Source: Pseudomonas sp. GD04091 (GTDB lineage: Bacteria > Pseudomonadota > Gammaproteobacteria > Pseudomonadales > Pseudomonadaceae). Taken from it: DNA of 64,000 bases. The position numbers were made by a program, and so were the translations under genes. Shown piece by piece: positions 34,718-45,576 of the stretch (positions are counted from its first letter, which is position 1; each line of letters begins with the position of its first letter). The notes below the pieces were generated by a model. It had not been told where the DNA came from. It made no database searches and saw only the letters and a list, made by a program, of their open reading frames with translations. Location: positions 62,001 through 126,000 of the forward strand of contig NZ_JAOEBG010000005.1 in the NCBI RefSeq assembly GCF_029836165.1, written 5' to 3'.

Positions 34718-37120
34718 GTGCTAAAACCCTGGCCACTCGCCCTTGCCATTGCCCTGGCCACCGCGCCCTCGGCTTTCGTCCGGGCCGAAGGCGCTGCCCA
34801 GCAACAGCTGCAGCGCTTCGACCTGCCGGCCGCCGGCCTGGCGCAAACGCTCAACGTCATCGCCCGCCAGGGTGGCCTGGTGCTGTCGCTGAGCCCGGCT
34901 CTGGTCGCCGGCAAGCAGGCGCCGGCGATCCAGGGCGAGATGAGTGCTCTGCAAGCCTTGCAGCAGGCGCTGGCCGGTAGCGGCCTGCAACTGATCGTCA
35001 CCGGTGGCCAGACGGTCACCGTGGCGCCGGCCGTCGATGCCAAGGGCGCGCTGGAGCTGGGGGCGACCAGCATCAACAGCACGGGGCTGGGTGAAACCAC
35101 GGAAGGCAGTGGCTCCTACACCACCGGTGCGGTGACCATCGGCAAGACCCCCCAGACGCTGCGCCACACCCCGCAGTCGGTGACCGTGGTCACACGCAAA
35201 CTGATGGATGACAAGAACCTCGTATCCCTGGACCAGGTGATGGCCCAGACCCCGGGCATCACCCGCGCCAACCGGGGCTATGGCAACCACCACTTCAGCT
35301 CCCGTGGATTCGATCTGACCGACGAAAGCTACTTGGTCGATGGCGTGCCCGGGCAGGCATACGCCTACACCGGCTGGATGGTCCCGGACATGGCGGTGTT
35401 CGACCGCGTCGAAGTGCTGCGCGGCGCCTCCGGGCTGCTGGTGGGGGCGGGCAACCCGGGGGGCGCGGTGAACCTGGTGCGCAAGCGCCCGACCGTGGAT
35501 CCGCGGCTGTCGATCACTACCCGCGCCGGCTCCTGGGACTTCTACCGCCTGGACCTGGACGCCAGCGGCCGGCTCAACGCCGAAGGCACGCTGCGTGGCC
35601 GCATGGTCGCCTCCTATGAGGACCGTGGCTACTTCACCGACGTCACCAAGTCCAAGCGACCGCTGCTGTATGGCATCGTCGAAGCCGACCTGAGCGATGC
35701 CACCACCGTCGGCCTGGGCCTGCGCCGTCAAACCTCGCGCATCGACGGCTACAGCGTGCTGGGCCTGCCGAACAATTCCGATGGCAGCAACCCGCACCTC
35801 AAGCGTTCGACGTTCCTGGGACAGGACTGGGCCAAGCTGCAGACCCGCACCGACGAGGTATTCGCCGACCTCAGCCACCGCTTCAACGAAAACTGGAGCG
35901 GCAAGTTGGCGCTGTCCCACAGCGAGAGCGCGTTCAACCGCACGGTCATCGAATGGGGCGCGGAGGATACGCTGGACTATGGCAGCCCGACGGGGCCGAT
36001 GGTCAGTGGCACCAATTTTCACAAGTTCGATGTCACCTCCAATGCCGTCGACGGTCACCTGGACGGTGAGTTCGAGGCCTTCGGCCTGAGCCATCAGGTG
36101 ACGTTGGGCGCCAACTGGTCGCGGCGCAAGATGAACGACAAGGACGCCACGGCCAAGCTGGCCGACCCGATCCCGCTCGATGTCTTCGACCCCAACCATC
36201 ACCTCTTCCCGGAGCCCGACCGGCATGGCTGGGACGCCAAGGAAGACACCACCGACACCCGCTATGGCACGTATCTCAGCAGCCGTCTGCACCTGACCGA
36301 AGATCTGAGCCTGGTACTTGGCGCGCGCCTGAGCTGGTTCAAGACCGAGGTCTGGGATGGCACGCTGCTGTCCGTCAACGAGCAGAAGCACGAGTTCACG
36401 CCCTTCGTCGGCACCCTCTACGACCTCAACGATCAGTGGACGTGGTACGCCAGCTATGCCGACATCTTCATGCCCCAGGCGAACTATCGCACCGTCGGTG
36501 GCCGCATGCTGGATCCCTCGGTGGGTTCGAACTACGAGACCGGTATCAAGGGCGAGCTGCTCGACAAGCGCCTGAACCTGTCCTTCGCGGTGTTCTACAT
36601 CGAACAGGAAGACGTGGCCGTGCGTGATCTGGCCAACACCGGCGAGTGCCCGTCGGATCCGGCCGGCCGCTGCTGGCTCAATGGTGATGGCATCAGCCGC
36701 AGCAAGGGCTTCGAAGCGCAGGCCAGCGGCGAGCTGCTGCCGGGCCTGCAGGTGGCGGCTGGCTATACCTTCAACACCACCCGCTCGGCTGAGGGTGGGC
36801 CGATCTCCGCGCAAACGCCGAAACACATGTTGCGCCTGACCACCAACTACACCTTGCCTGGTGAGTGGAACCGCCTGAGCGTCGGCGGTGGTGTCTCGGC
36901 CCAGAACGCCTATGTCGATACCTACAACGGGGTGAGCAACAGCGGCCGGGCCATCTTCGATGCGCGCGCCGCCTACAAGCTGGACGCGCACTGGACCGTG
37001 GGCGTGGACATCGAGAACCTGCTGGACCGCAAGTACTTCGACTCCACCGGCTACTGGACCCGAGGCACCACCTACGGTACACCGCGCAGCTACATGCTCT
37101 CGGTGCGTGGCGACTTCTGA
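34718..37120 (+). CDS. TonB-dependent siderophore receptor with signalling domain (FpvA/FhuE-like)
   Basis: An 800-aa outer-membrane transducer. It has a signal peptide (1-23), an N-terminal STN domain (about 30-110, with FDLPAAGLAQTLNVIARQGG), a TonB-box-like stretch before the plug, and a plug domain (TPQSVTVVTRKLMDDKN, DRVEVLRGASGLLVGAGNP). The 22-strand barrel ends in SVRGDF. The GTG at 34718 has AGGAG 7 nt upstream and begins the signal peptide. It probably takes up an exogenous ferric siderophore and signals to FecR; specificity is unknown. The 108-bp gap after fecR may hold an ECF promoter. Confidence 0.93.
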   Translation: MLKPWPLALAIALATAPSAFVRAEGAAQQQLQRFDLPAAGLAQTLNVIARQGGLVLSLSPALVAGKQAPAIQGEMSALQALQQALAGSGLQLIVTGGQTVTVAPAVDAKGALELGATSINSTGLGETTEGSGSYTTGAVTIGKTPQTLRHTPQSVTVVTRKLMDDKNLVSLDQVMAQTPGITRANRGYGNHHFSSRGFDLTDESYLVDGVPGQAYAYTGWMVPDMAVFDRVEVLRGASGLLVGAGNPGGAVNLVRKRPTVDPRLSITTRAGSWDFYRLDLDASGRLNAEGTLRGRMVASYEDRGYFTDVTKSKRPLLYGIVEADLSDATTVGLGLRRQTSRIDGYSVLGLPNNSDGSNPHLKRSTFLGQDWAKLQTRTDEVFADLSHRFNENWSGKLALSHSESAFNRTVIEWGAEDTLDYGSPTGPMVSGTNFHKFDVTSNAVDGHLDGEFEAFGLSHQVTLGANWSRRKMNDKDATAKLADPIPLDVFDPNHHLFPEPDRHGWDAKEDTTDTRYGTYLSSRLHLTEDLSLVLGARLSWFKTEVWDGTLLSVNEQKHEFTPFVGTLYDLNDQWTWYASYADIFMPQANYRTVGGRMLDPSVGSNYETGIKGELLDKRLNLSFAVFYIEQEDVAVRDLANTGECPSDPAGRCWLNGDGISRSKGFEAQASGELLPGLQVAAGYTFNTTRSAEGGPISAQTPKHMLRLTTNYTLPGEWNRLSVGGGVSAQNAYVDTYNGVSNSGRAIFDARAAYKLDAHWTVGVDIENLLDRKYFDSTGYWTRGTTYGTPRSYMLSVRGDF

Positions 37121-37243
37121 CGCGGCCACGGCAAGATGCCCGGCGCCGCGCCGGGCATTGCTCAGGCGAGCCGGTGCCGTAGTCGCTCGCCTGTCTGTGG
37201 TAGATTCGCGCCTTCGAAACGGATTCGCTCGTACAGGACGACC

Positions 37244-37783
37244 ATGCTGATCGAGACGCCACGCCTGAGGCTCCGTCCCTGGCAAGAACGTGATGTAGCG
37301 CCCTTCGCGATCGCCAACGCCGACCCCGAAGTCCGGCGCTTCTACTACCCTGCGATCCTGACGACGGCTGAGACGGCGGCGATGATTGCCGAATGCGAGC
37401 GACATCGGCGAGCGCACGGCTTCGGCTTCGTTGCCGTGGAACGCAAGGCTGATGGCCAGCTCGTTGGCGGCGTCGGGCTGTCCTTGGCGGGTGACGAGAT
37501 ACCCGGTGGTCCGCACGTCGAGATTGGCTGGATTCTGGCGCGCGAGCACTGGCGCCAGGGCTATGCCTTCGAAGCGGCGAGTGCTTGCCTGCAGTACGCC
37601 TGGTCAACCCTCGCGCTGACCGAGGTGATCGGCTACACCTCCCGCGTCAACGAGCCTTCGCGGTCGCTGATGGAGAAGCTCGGCATGCACTCGGACCCTG
37701 TCGAGGACTTTTCCGACCTGACGGTGCCACCGGGGAACCCGCTGCGCCCTCACGTGCTTTATCGCATTGTCAGGCCCTCCTGA
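37244..37783 (+). CDS. GNAT family N-acetyltransferase (RimJ/RimL type)
   Basis: A 179-aa acetyltransferase of the RimJ/RimL-like Acetyltransf_3 group. It has TPRLRLRPWQERDVAPF at the N-terminus, acetyl-CoA region EIGWILAREHWRQGYAFEA (Q/RxxGxG/A variant, about 101-119), and the C-terminal SRVNEPSRSLMEKLGM motif typical of this group. The ATG at 37244 has AGGAC 5 nt upstream. Substrate unknown. Confidence 0.9.
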   Translation: MLIETPRLRLRPWQERDVAPFAIANADPEVRRFYYPAILTTAETAAMIAECERHRRAHGFGFVAVERKADGQLVGGVGLSLAGDEIPGGPHVEIGWILAREHWRQGYAFEAASACLQYAWSTLALTEVIGYTSRVNEPSRSLMEKLGMHSDPVEDFSDLTVPPGNPLRPHVLYRIVRPS

Positions 37784-37916
37784 CCCCAGTCAATGCCGAA
37801 CGGTCATGACGGACCGGCTGAGCGGGACTAACCTTGCAATCGTAAGCTGACTACTAAAAAGGGCGGTATGTGTCCGGCACTGTCCAGGATTTCCTGGTGG
37901 GGTGATTGGAGCCTGT

Positions 37917-38264
37917 ATGAAGCGCTTGACGATGGCATTGGCCGCCAGCCTGCTGCTGGCCGGTTGCGCGCATGACCCCGATATCCGCGCAGGCCACGAC
38001 AACACGTTCGGCATGACCGCCAAGAGTCCCCCCGACTACCTGAACTGCGTGAAATCCGAGCTTCCCGCGTCCGCCACCACCTATGTGGTGCAGAACCAGG
38101 GCGCTCTGGAACTGTTCGTCGCCAGTACCGACCCGAACAAGGCCGACGGCCTGGTCAAGGTCTATGGCGCGAACGGACAGCAGCGCTTTTCGGCCTACCA
38201 GCGCGATGCCTGGTACGACAAGGGCCGCCTGCTCGACGCGGCGCTGATGTGCTCGCGGGCCTAG
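37917..38264 (+). CDS. putative small lipoprotein
   Basis: A 115-aa lipoprotein with lipobox LAGC (Cys about residue 17). The mature domain (PDYLNCVKSELPASATTYVV, FSAYQRDAWYDKGRLLDAAL) carries two more Cys, at the start and end, which may pair. TTGGAG lies about 5 nt before the ATG. A conserved-looking pseudomonad protein of unknown function. Confidence 0.8.
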   Translation: MKRLTMALAASLLLAGCAHDPDIRAGHDNTFGMTAKSPPDYLNCVKSELPASATTYVVQNQGALELFVASTDPNKADGLVKVYGANGQQRFSAYQRDAWYDKGRLLDAALMCSRA

Positions 38265-38418
38265 TCTCGCGATACGGGAGACTTGGCTGGCGCAGGTGTT
38301 CGTCCGCGATGGGTAGCCACTGCGACTGAGGTCAGCGCGGGAAACAGCGCAAGAAAGCGGATGCAGCAAGGCGATGGGATGCGTACAGTGCGCTGACCAT
38401 CGCCTAGCGGAGCCCGTC

Positions 38419-38919
38419 ATGTCCTGTGCCTTCACTCTGATGCAATCGCCTGTCGGCACGTTGACCCTGGTGGTGCGTGGCGAGCGGCTGGCCGCCGTGT
38501 TGTGGGAAAGCGAACGGGAGAACCGGGTGCGGCTGGGTGAACTGCACCGCGATGATCGGCATGCCGTGCTGCGGGACACCGCGCGTCAGCTGGGTGAGTA
38601 CTTCGCCGGCCAGCGGCGGCGCTTCGACCTCGATCTGGATTTCGCCGGCACCGCGTTCCAGCGCCAGGTCTGGGCGGCGCTGCTGACCATCCCTTTCGGT
38701 GAAACCCGCAGCTACAGCGATATCGCCCGGCAGATCGGCAACCCCGACGCGGTGCGGGCGGTGGGCGCCGCCAATGGACGCAACCCGATCTCGATCATCG
38801 CGCCTTGCCACCGGGTGATCGGCGCCTCGGGCAGCCTCACCGGTTTTGCCGGCGGGCTGCCGGCCAAGCAGTTCCTGCTTGCCCTGGAAGGACGGGAGAG
38901 TCTGGCGCTGGCGTTCTGA
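38419..38919 (+). CDS. ogt: methylated-DNA--[protein]-cysteine S-methyltransferase
   Basis: A 166-aa DNA repair protein that removes methyl groups from O6-methylguanine to its own Cys. The active-site motif PCHRVIG is in the C-terminal domain (IAPCHRVIGASGSLTGFAGG), with the HTH-like SYSDIARQIGNPDAVRAVGAANGRNP before it. The N-terminal domain is shortened but complete as in Ogt. CGGAG precedes the ATG at 38419. Confidence 0.93.
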   Translation: MSCAFTLMQSPVGTLTLVVRGERLAAVLWESERENRVRLGELHRDDRHAVLRDTARQLGEYFAGQRRRFDLDLDFAGTAFQRQVWAALLTIPFGETRSYSDIARQIGNPDAVRAVGAANGRNPISIIAPCHRVIGASGSLTGFAGGLPAKQFLLALEGRESLALAF

Positions 38920-38927
38920 CCCGAACC

Positions 38928-39170
38928 TCAGCCAAGCCAGGCGAACAGCCCGGCCAGCACCAGCGCCAGGACGCTGCCCACGAAGAAGCTGTAGTGTCGG
39001 TGTGCGCGCCGGGCATGTTCCTCCACCTCACGCAGATACTGGCCCGGTGGCGGGGCATCCGAGCGGTGGCGCAGGCCGTCGGCGATATCGGCCAGACGAC
39101 CGCGAATCAACAGACCCACCAGGTAATAGCTGCTTGCATAGCTGACCAACGTCACCAACAGGTATTTCAT
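38928..39170 (-). CDS. small membrane protein, unknown function
   Basis: An 80-aa protein with a helix at each end (LLVTLVSYASSYYLVGLLI and FFVGSVLALVLAGLFAWLG). A basic, His-rich cytoplasmic loop (RHRSDAPPPGQYLREVEEHA) lies between them. Convergent with ogt. Not recognised. Confidence 0.72.
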   Translation of the reverse strand: MKYLLVTLVSYASSYYLVGLLIRGRLADIADGLRHRSDAPPPGQYLREVEEHARRAHRHYSFFVGSVLALVLAGLFAWLG

Positions 39171-39375
39171 GCCGCCCGTTCCTTGGCGTGAGTGCGAGCG
39201 CCGAGGATACTATCGGCCAGTTCGCCTGCACCAGCGGCGAGGCGCTTGTTTCATGGACGCAGCCCTGATGACGACCTATCCCGCGAGCATTCCGGGGCGT
39301 CTGTACCTGCTGCCGGCGGCGCCATTCCACCGCCTGATCGCCCCCATTGCCCGGCATCGCCGGCGGGCATGAGGC

Positions 39376-39885
39376 TCAGGAGGGCGGCTGGGCGAAGCGC
39401 TGGCGGAACCAGTCGCCGAGCATGGCTTTTTCCGCATACAGCCGATCGCTGCTGCCCTGGCGGCCGGGGCGGCTGAGGTACATCTTGTCGCTGACACGCT
39501 CCTGGGCCTGGCGAGCGGGTTGGCCGGGCTGGCTCAGGGTGTAGCTGAGTTCGATGCTGGGCCAGGTGATGTCGCGCAGGTAGCGGACATCGTAGGCGCG
39601 GCTGTGCCAGGGCTCGAAGCGTCCCGCCAGGTCGATGTCGCGGACGTCGATGAGCAGCTGCTGGCCGGGTTGCAGGTAACGCCGGCCGAGGGCCTGCAGG
39701 TGTAGCGTGAGGGCTTTCATCACCTGCGCGTCGGCGCCTTGCTCATAGCCACGGTTGTCGAGGCTGGCATCGCGGAATTTTTCCGGGTGGTCGAAACGCA
39801 CCTCGACCTGTGAGGTCGGGGCGCCCTGTGCCATGCTGTCGAATGCCAGCGCCATCAGCAGGGTACAGGCCAGGGTGGTACGCAT
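39376..39885 (-). CDS. DUF3016 domain-containing periplasmic protein
   Basis: A 169-aa exported protein with a signal peptide (1-19 or so, ending SMAQGA). It matches the DUF3016 pattern: VEVRFDHPEKFRDA, LDIDVRDIDLAGRFEPW-like centre and VRYLRDITWPSIELSYTL near the C-terminus. The ATG at 39885 has GGAGGTG 6 nt upstream. No known activity. The 39171-39375 gap holds no supported gene. Confidence 0.85.
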   Translation of the reverse strand: MRTTLACTLLMALAFDSMAQGAPTSQVEVRFDHPEKFRDASLDNRGYEQGADAQVMKALTLHLQALGRRYLQPGQQLLIDVRDIDLAGRFEPWHSRAYDVRYLRDITWPSIELSYTLSQPGQPARQAQERVSDKMYLSRPGRQGSSDRLYAEKAMLGDWFRQRFAQPPS

Positions 39886-39958
39886 GATGCACCTCCGGGT
39901 GCGGACGACTTGCCTGTCCATTTTACGCCGGTGCCGCGATACAAGCAGGAGCGATGCA

Positions 39959-40654
39959 ATGAGTGCGTTTCGGTGCATGGCCGTCAACGAGCATGGGCGC
40001 GACCTGGCCGTGGGCGATATTCACGGTCACTTCCAGCGCCTGCGCGATTGTCTGGACGCCGTGGCGTTCGACCCTGAGGTCGACCGCCTGTTCAGCGTCG
40101 GCGATCTGGTCGACCGCGGGCCGAACAGCGAGCAGGCCCTGGAGTGGCTGGCCGAACCCTGGTTTCACGCCGTGCAGGGCAACCATGAAGCGTTGGCGAT
40201 CAACCATCTGCGTGGCGGGCGGCTCGACCTGGAAATGTACCGTGCGGCCGGCGGCGGCTGGTTCCTCGATCTGCCCGCGCATGAGCAGGTGCCGTTCGTC
40301 GAGGCGTTCCTGAGGCTGCCTGTCGCCTTGCAGGTTGAAACAACCACAGGGCCGGTCGGCCTGTTGCATGCCGACAGCCCGTTCAATGACTGGCGGCGGC
40401 TGCGCACGAGCCTGGAAAGCGGCGACGATCCTGCCGTGCGTGAGGTATGCCAATGGTCCCGACGGCGACTGAAAGAGGGCGACGAGCAGCCCGTGGAGGG
40501 TCTGCGCGCCTTGCTGGTCGGACATACCCCGGTGCTCGAGGTCAAGGTGCTGGGCAATGTCTGGCATCTGGATACCGGTGGCTGGAGCCGTGGCTTCTTC
40601 AGCCTGCTCGACCTGGCCAGCCTGACCCTGCTCAACCCCAGGCCAGGTGCATGA
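39959..40654 (+). CDS. PrpA/ApaH-like serine/threonine protein phosphatase (metallophosphoesterase)
   Basis: A 231-aa calcineurin-like phosphoesterase of the PrpA/PrpB and lambda-phosphatase group. Metal ligands and catalytic residues sit in GDIHGH (about residues 19-24), GDLVDRGPNS (about 48-57), GNHEA (about 74-78), and a late VGHTP motif. CAGGAG lies upstream of the ATG at 39959. Its 3' end overlaps the convergent LysE gene by 23 bp. Confidence 0.9.
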   Translation: MSAFRCMAVNEHGRDLAVGDIHGHFQRLRDCLDAVAFDPEVDRLFSVGDLVDRGPNSEQALEWLAEPWFHAVQGNHEALAINHLRGGRLDLEMYRAAGGGWFLDLPAHEQVPFVEAFLRLPVALQVETTTGPVGLLHADSPFNDWRRLRTSLESGDDPAVREVCQWSRRRLKEGDEQPVEGLRALLVGHTPVLEVKVLGNVWHLDTGGWSRGFFSLLDLASLTLLNPRPGA

Positions 40655-41249
40655 GCACACCGCCGGCGAGCAGTACCAGCATCAGCCCAGACGCGCGCTC
40701 CAGCCAGGGCAGGACATGGGCGAAGCGGCGCAATACCTGTCGGTTGCCGATCATCAAGGCGACCAGCAGGTCCCAGGCCAGGACGATGGCGAACATCCAG
40801 GTGCCGTAGGCCAGCTTCAGCATGGCGTCGATACTGGCGACCATGCTCGCGAGGCTGGCATAGAACAGCGCGTTCTTCGGGTTGAGAATGCCGCAGGCGA
40901 AGCCCATGGCCAGACTGCTCGGCCAACGAGGCGGCGCGACGCTGGCGTGTCCGGCCGGTATCAGCCTGGTCGAGCCGGCATGGCGCAGGAACAGCTGCCC
41001 GAGGTATAGCAGGTAGGCACAGCCCGCCAGCTGCAGGGCGATGAACAGCGCACTGCCACCCTGCAGGAACGACACCCCGGCGAAGGCCGCGCAGATGAAC
41101 ACGCCATTGGCCAGGGCGATCCCCAGGCAGGCTCCGCTGGCCACCCGCCAGCCGGCGCTGGCTGATGTTCGGGCCACCAGGAAGAAGTCCGGGCCCGGGG
41201 AGAGCAGGGCCAGGAAGTGGGCGAGGGCGACGATCAGGAACTGTTGCAT
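40632..41249 (-). CDS. LysE family amino-acid exporter
   Basis: A 205-aa inner-membrane exporter with six helices. Family motifs are present: LALLSPGPDFFLVARTSASAG at the N-terminus, the central GFACGILNPKNALFY and the C-terminal LERASGLMLVLLAGGV. RhtB/LysE-type efflux of amino acids or homoserine derivatives; substrate unknown. Convergent with the phosphatase gene. Confidence 0.93.
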   Translation of the reverse strand: MQQFLIVALAHFLALLSPGPDFFLVARTSASAGWRVASGACLGIALANGVFICAAFAGVSFLQGGSALFIALQLAGCAYLLYLGQLFLRHAGSTRLIPAGHASVAPPRWPSSLAMGFACGILNPKNALFYASLASMVASIDAMLKLAYGTWMFAIVLAWDLLVALMIGNRQVLRRFAHVLPWLERASGLMLVLLAGGVLMHLAWG

Positions 41250-41440
41250 GGGCGGTTTCCTGGCTGAGGGAAACCGCAGTCTGGTGTTCGCGCGGGGGCG
41301 GGTATTGAAGATTATTGCGCGCCGGTCCAGCGCGAGCCTTGTGCGACAGCTCGACCGAAGGTGGCAAGTTGCGCCGTTTGTTCAAGCCTGCATGCGGGTG
41401 TCACCCGACACTGGCCGCTCCCTCATCAACGGAGCCTGTC

Positions 41441-42334
41441 ATGCGCACCCTGTACGCCCCTTGTTTCTTCTTCGGATTCATCGGCACCGCCCTGTGGCTG
41501 GTGCACCTTGGCGCCAGCGTCATCTGGCTGCTGCCGCTGCTGGGCGTGGCCATCCTGCTGTCGTTCTGCTGCGAGGCGGTGTACCCGTACAAGCGCGCCT
41601 GGAGCGAAGCCGGCGGGGAGGGCGCGCGCGACTACCTGCACGCCCTGGTCAATGAGACCCTGAACGTCGCCAGCGTCGCCGCCCTCCCTCTGCTCGCCGG
41701 TGGCTTGCCCAACGCCGGTCTCTGGCCCAGTCACTGGCCGCTGCACTGGCAACTGCTGCTGGCCTTGCCGCTGGCCGACCTCGGCGTGACCCTGGTGCAC
41801 TATGCCAGCCATCGCAGCGCGCTGCTCTGGCGACTGCACGCGGTGCACCACAGCGTCACCCGGCTGTACGGCTTCAACGGCCTGATGAAGCACCCGCTGC
41901 ACCAGCTCGCCGAGGCCTTGGGCGGGGTCGTGCCGTTGGTGCTGCTGGGCTTGCCACAGGATGTCGCGGCGCTGCTGGCCTTCTGCATCGCGATCCAGCT
42001 GCTGCTGCAGCACAGCAATGTCGACATGCGCATCGGCTGGCTGCGCCATGTCTTCGCCTGGGCACCGGTCCATCGCCTGCACCACCTGAAGTACGGCGCC
42101 ACGGGCGATGTCAACTTCGCCCTGTTCTTCACCCTGTGGGATCGTCTGCTCGGCACCGCGTTGTACCTGCCCACCTATGCGCTGGCCGACGATGACATGG
42201 GTATCGGTGATCGCCCGGACTACCCGCAAGGCTATGTCGCGCAACTGCGCGAACCGTTTCATGGCGAACCGGTTGCGCACCCTCCGGCCGCGTTGCCGGC
42301 CGCGCTGCGCGACGCGCTAGGCGATGGGGCGTGA
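41441..42334 (+). CDS. sterol desaturase / fatty acid hydroxylase family protein
   Basis: A 297-aa membrane di-iron enzyme. The eight-His pattern is visible: HYASHR, HAVHHS, HSNVD and HRLHHLK spaced between hydrophobic helices, with a second helix pair before them. Members hydroxylate or desaturate lipids. GGAGC lies 6 nt upstream of the ATG. Its last 18 bp overlap the convergent AraC-family gene, which may regulate it. Confidence 0.9.
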   Translation: MRTLYAPCFFFGFIGTALWLVHLGASVIWLLPLLGVAILLSFCCEAVYPYKRAWSEAGGEGARDYLHALVNETLNVASVAALPLLAGGLPNAGLWPSHWPLHWQLLLALPLADLGVTLVHYASHRSALLWRLHAVHHSVTRLYGFNGLMKHPLHQLAEALGGVVPLVLLGLPQDVAALLAFCIAIQLLLQHSNVDMRIGWLRHVFAWAPVHRLHHLKYGATGDVNFALFFTLWDRLLGTALYLPTYALADDDMGIGDRPDYPQGYVAQLREPFHGEPVAHPPAALPAALRDALGDGA

Positions 42335-43003
42335 ACGCAGGTGACGCAGGGCTTCGCTGGCGCGGATGCCAAACTGCTGGCGCAGGCTGCGCGACAGGTG
42401 CGCCGAGTCGGCGAAGCCGGCGGCCATCGCCGCCTTGGTCAGCGAGTCGCCGGCCAATGCTCGCTGCAGGGCCAGACGCAGGCGTTGCCACAGCACCAGC
42501 CGGCGCACCGACAAACCCAGGCCGCCGCTGAACAGGCGCTCCAGCTGGCTGAGCGACAGGCTCGCTTCACGCGCCACGGCCGTGGCGGGCAAGGTCTGCT
42601 CGTCCACCGCGCGGATACGCGCCAGGGCCTTGGCCAACCGTGGGTCGAGCGGGCGCCGGGGGCTGTCGCGCAGCAGCTCGGCCAGGCGCCCGGCGTGCCC
42701 CTCGGCCGAGCGACACAACGTCACCAGGCTCTCCAGGGAAAACGCCAGCGGTTCGGCGAACAGGGTGATGCAGGGGACTTGGTGGCTGAGCACCGCATGC
42801 GCCTGCAACGATTCGACCGCCAGCAGCGGGCCGTACTGGCGGCAGCCTTCGATCTCCAGGCACAGTTCGCCTTGCTGTGCGATCAGCACCTGGTGGGCGT
42901 AATGGGCGTGCTCGCGGGTAAGTCCCGGTGTGCCGAGCAACAGGCAGTGATCCTCGGCCAGCCAGAGTTCGCCCAGCCAGGCGGTATCGGGTCGTGCGGT
43001 CAT
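42317..43003 (-). CDS. AraC family transcriptional regulator
   Basis: A 228-aa regulator. N-terminal cupin-like sensor domain (HAHYAHQVLIAQQGELCLEI). The C-terminal double HTH of AraC/XylS type is at about 130-225 (LPATAVAREASLSLSQLERL, and AMAAGFADSAHLSRSLRQQF with the conserved GFxDxAHLSRxFrxxFG pattern). Convergent with the fatty-acid hydroxylase gene and divergent from the MHS transporter; either could be its target. Confidence 0.9.
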   Translation of the reverse strand: MTARPDTAWLGELWLAEDHCLLLGTPGLTREHAHYAHQVLIAQQGELCLEIEGCRQYGPLLAVESLQAHAVLSHQVPCITLFAEPLAFSLESLVTLCRSAEGHAGRLAELLRDSPRRPLDPRLAKALARIRAVDEQTLPATAVAREASLSLSQLERLFSGGLGLSVRRLVLWQRLRLALQRALAGDSLTKAAMAAGFADSAHLSRSLRQQFGIRASEALRHLRSRPIA

Positions 43004-43188
43004 GGGGGGCTCGTAACCGGTGTGAGTGGATAAGCGTGCAAAGCCGATTATGCTTCAAGTGACCTTGCAGCGATTCGAGGCCGTGCCTCGCTGTGCTTCG
43101 CGCAACCGTAAAGCCCTGGGGCCTGGGTGCGTGCGTTCGAGACTGATTGGGATACTCCGGCCCTCTGATAACAACACGGAGGCGACCC

Positions 43189-44868
<1,680 letters not shown>

Positions 44869-44886
44869 GTGCAGCTGAGCACGAAC

Positions 44887-44914
44887 TGTGGGAGCGGGTT
44901 TACCCGCTCCCACA
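44887..44914. repeat. perfect palindrome, REP-like element / terminator
   Basis: A 13-bp stem TGTGGGAGCGGGT / ACCCGCTCCCACA with a TT loop lies 18 bp after the MHS transporter gene. The core GGGAGCGGGTTTACCCGCTCC is typical of P. putida-group REP sequences. Confidence 0.8.
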
Positions 44915-44939
44915 CCGACCGCGCCTGCGTCAGTCGCGC

Positions 44940-45509
44940 TCAGTCGAAATAGCCGCGCAGGCTATAGCGATAACCGGTATCGACCTCGACACCGGTCCCG
45001 CCGCGACAGGTCTTCTTCAGCACGAATTCGAATGCCGGCTCATACAGCCCGTCGCGCACCACCGCCCCGGCCAGTACCTCGACCTCGTACCAGCCATTGT
45101 CCAGCTCGATGATCGGCCGCCCCGGCTCCTGGTAACGCGCCAGCAGGTCGCCCAGGGTCTTGTTGGTGAAATGCTGCAGGACCCGCCAGGTGAACAGCAT
45201 CAACGCACGGTTCTCGACCCGCAGCACATACCCCGGGCGGCGGTGCTTCAGGCGGCTGCCAGGCTCGAGCAGGGCCGGGGTGCGTTCATCGAGGGTGAAC
45301 AGGATGCGATACGGCAGGTTGTCGATGCCGGCCAGTGGCAGGATCACGCCTTCGCGCACGGCCTGGTCGCCGCTGTCGCCACTGGTGAAGGCCCGGGCCA
45401 GGTCGTCGGGCAGGTCGTGCTGTTCCTTGAAGCATTCCAGCAGTTGGATGTCGCCAAGCAGGAAATAGTCGATCAGGTCATTGAGGACTTCGTTGAATTC
45501 GTAGCGCAT
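44940..45509 (-). CDS. conserved hypothetical protein, 189 aa
   Basis: A soluble 189-aa protein, no signal peptide. Acidic N-terminal helix (EFNEVLNDLIDYFLLGDIQL). The middle contains RPGYVLRVENRALMLFTWRVL and the C-terminus YEVEVLAGAVVRDGLYEPAF then GVEVDTGYRYSLRG, resembling immunity-like or SMI1-type folds only vaguely. Monocistronic. Not recognised. Confidence 0.72.
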   Translation of the reverse strand: MRYEFNEVLNDLIDYFLLGDIQLLECFKEQHDLPDDLARAFTSGDSGDQAVREGVILPLAGIDNLPYRILFTLDERTPALLEPGSRLKHRRPGYVLRVENRALMLFTWRVLQHFTNKTLGDLLARYQEPGRPIIELDNGWYEVEVLAGAVVRDGLYEPAFEFVLKKTCRGGTGVEVDTGYRYSLRGYFD

Positions 45510-45576
45510 GGGTTGTCCTTGTTCTGGCTGCGCTTGAGGAAGTCAGCAATGTAGCGGATTGGCTGTCGGGCTGTCT

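Noticed and set aside
34720..37549. Long open frame on the minus strand opposite the TonB receptor
   Set aside because: A codon-bias shadow of the high-GC receptor gene; repetitive Ala/Gly/Arg/His composition and no domain.
39253..39372. 39-codon plus-strand frame between two minus-strand genes
   Set aside because: Short, no good ribosome binding site, no recognisable product; not distinguishable from chance in high-GC DNA.
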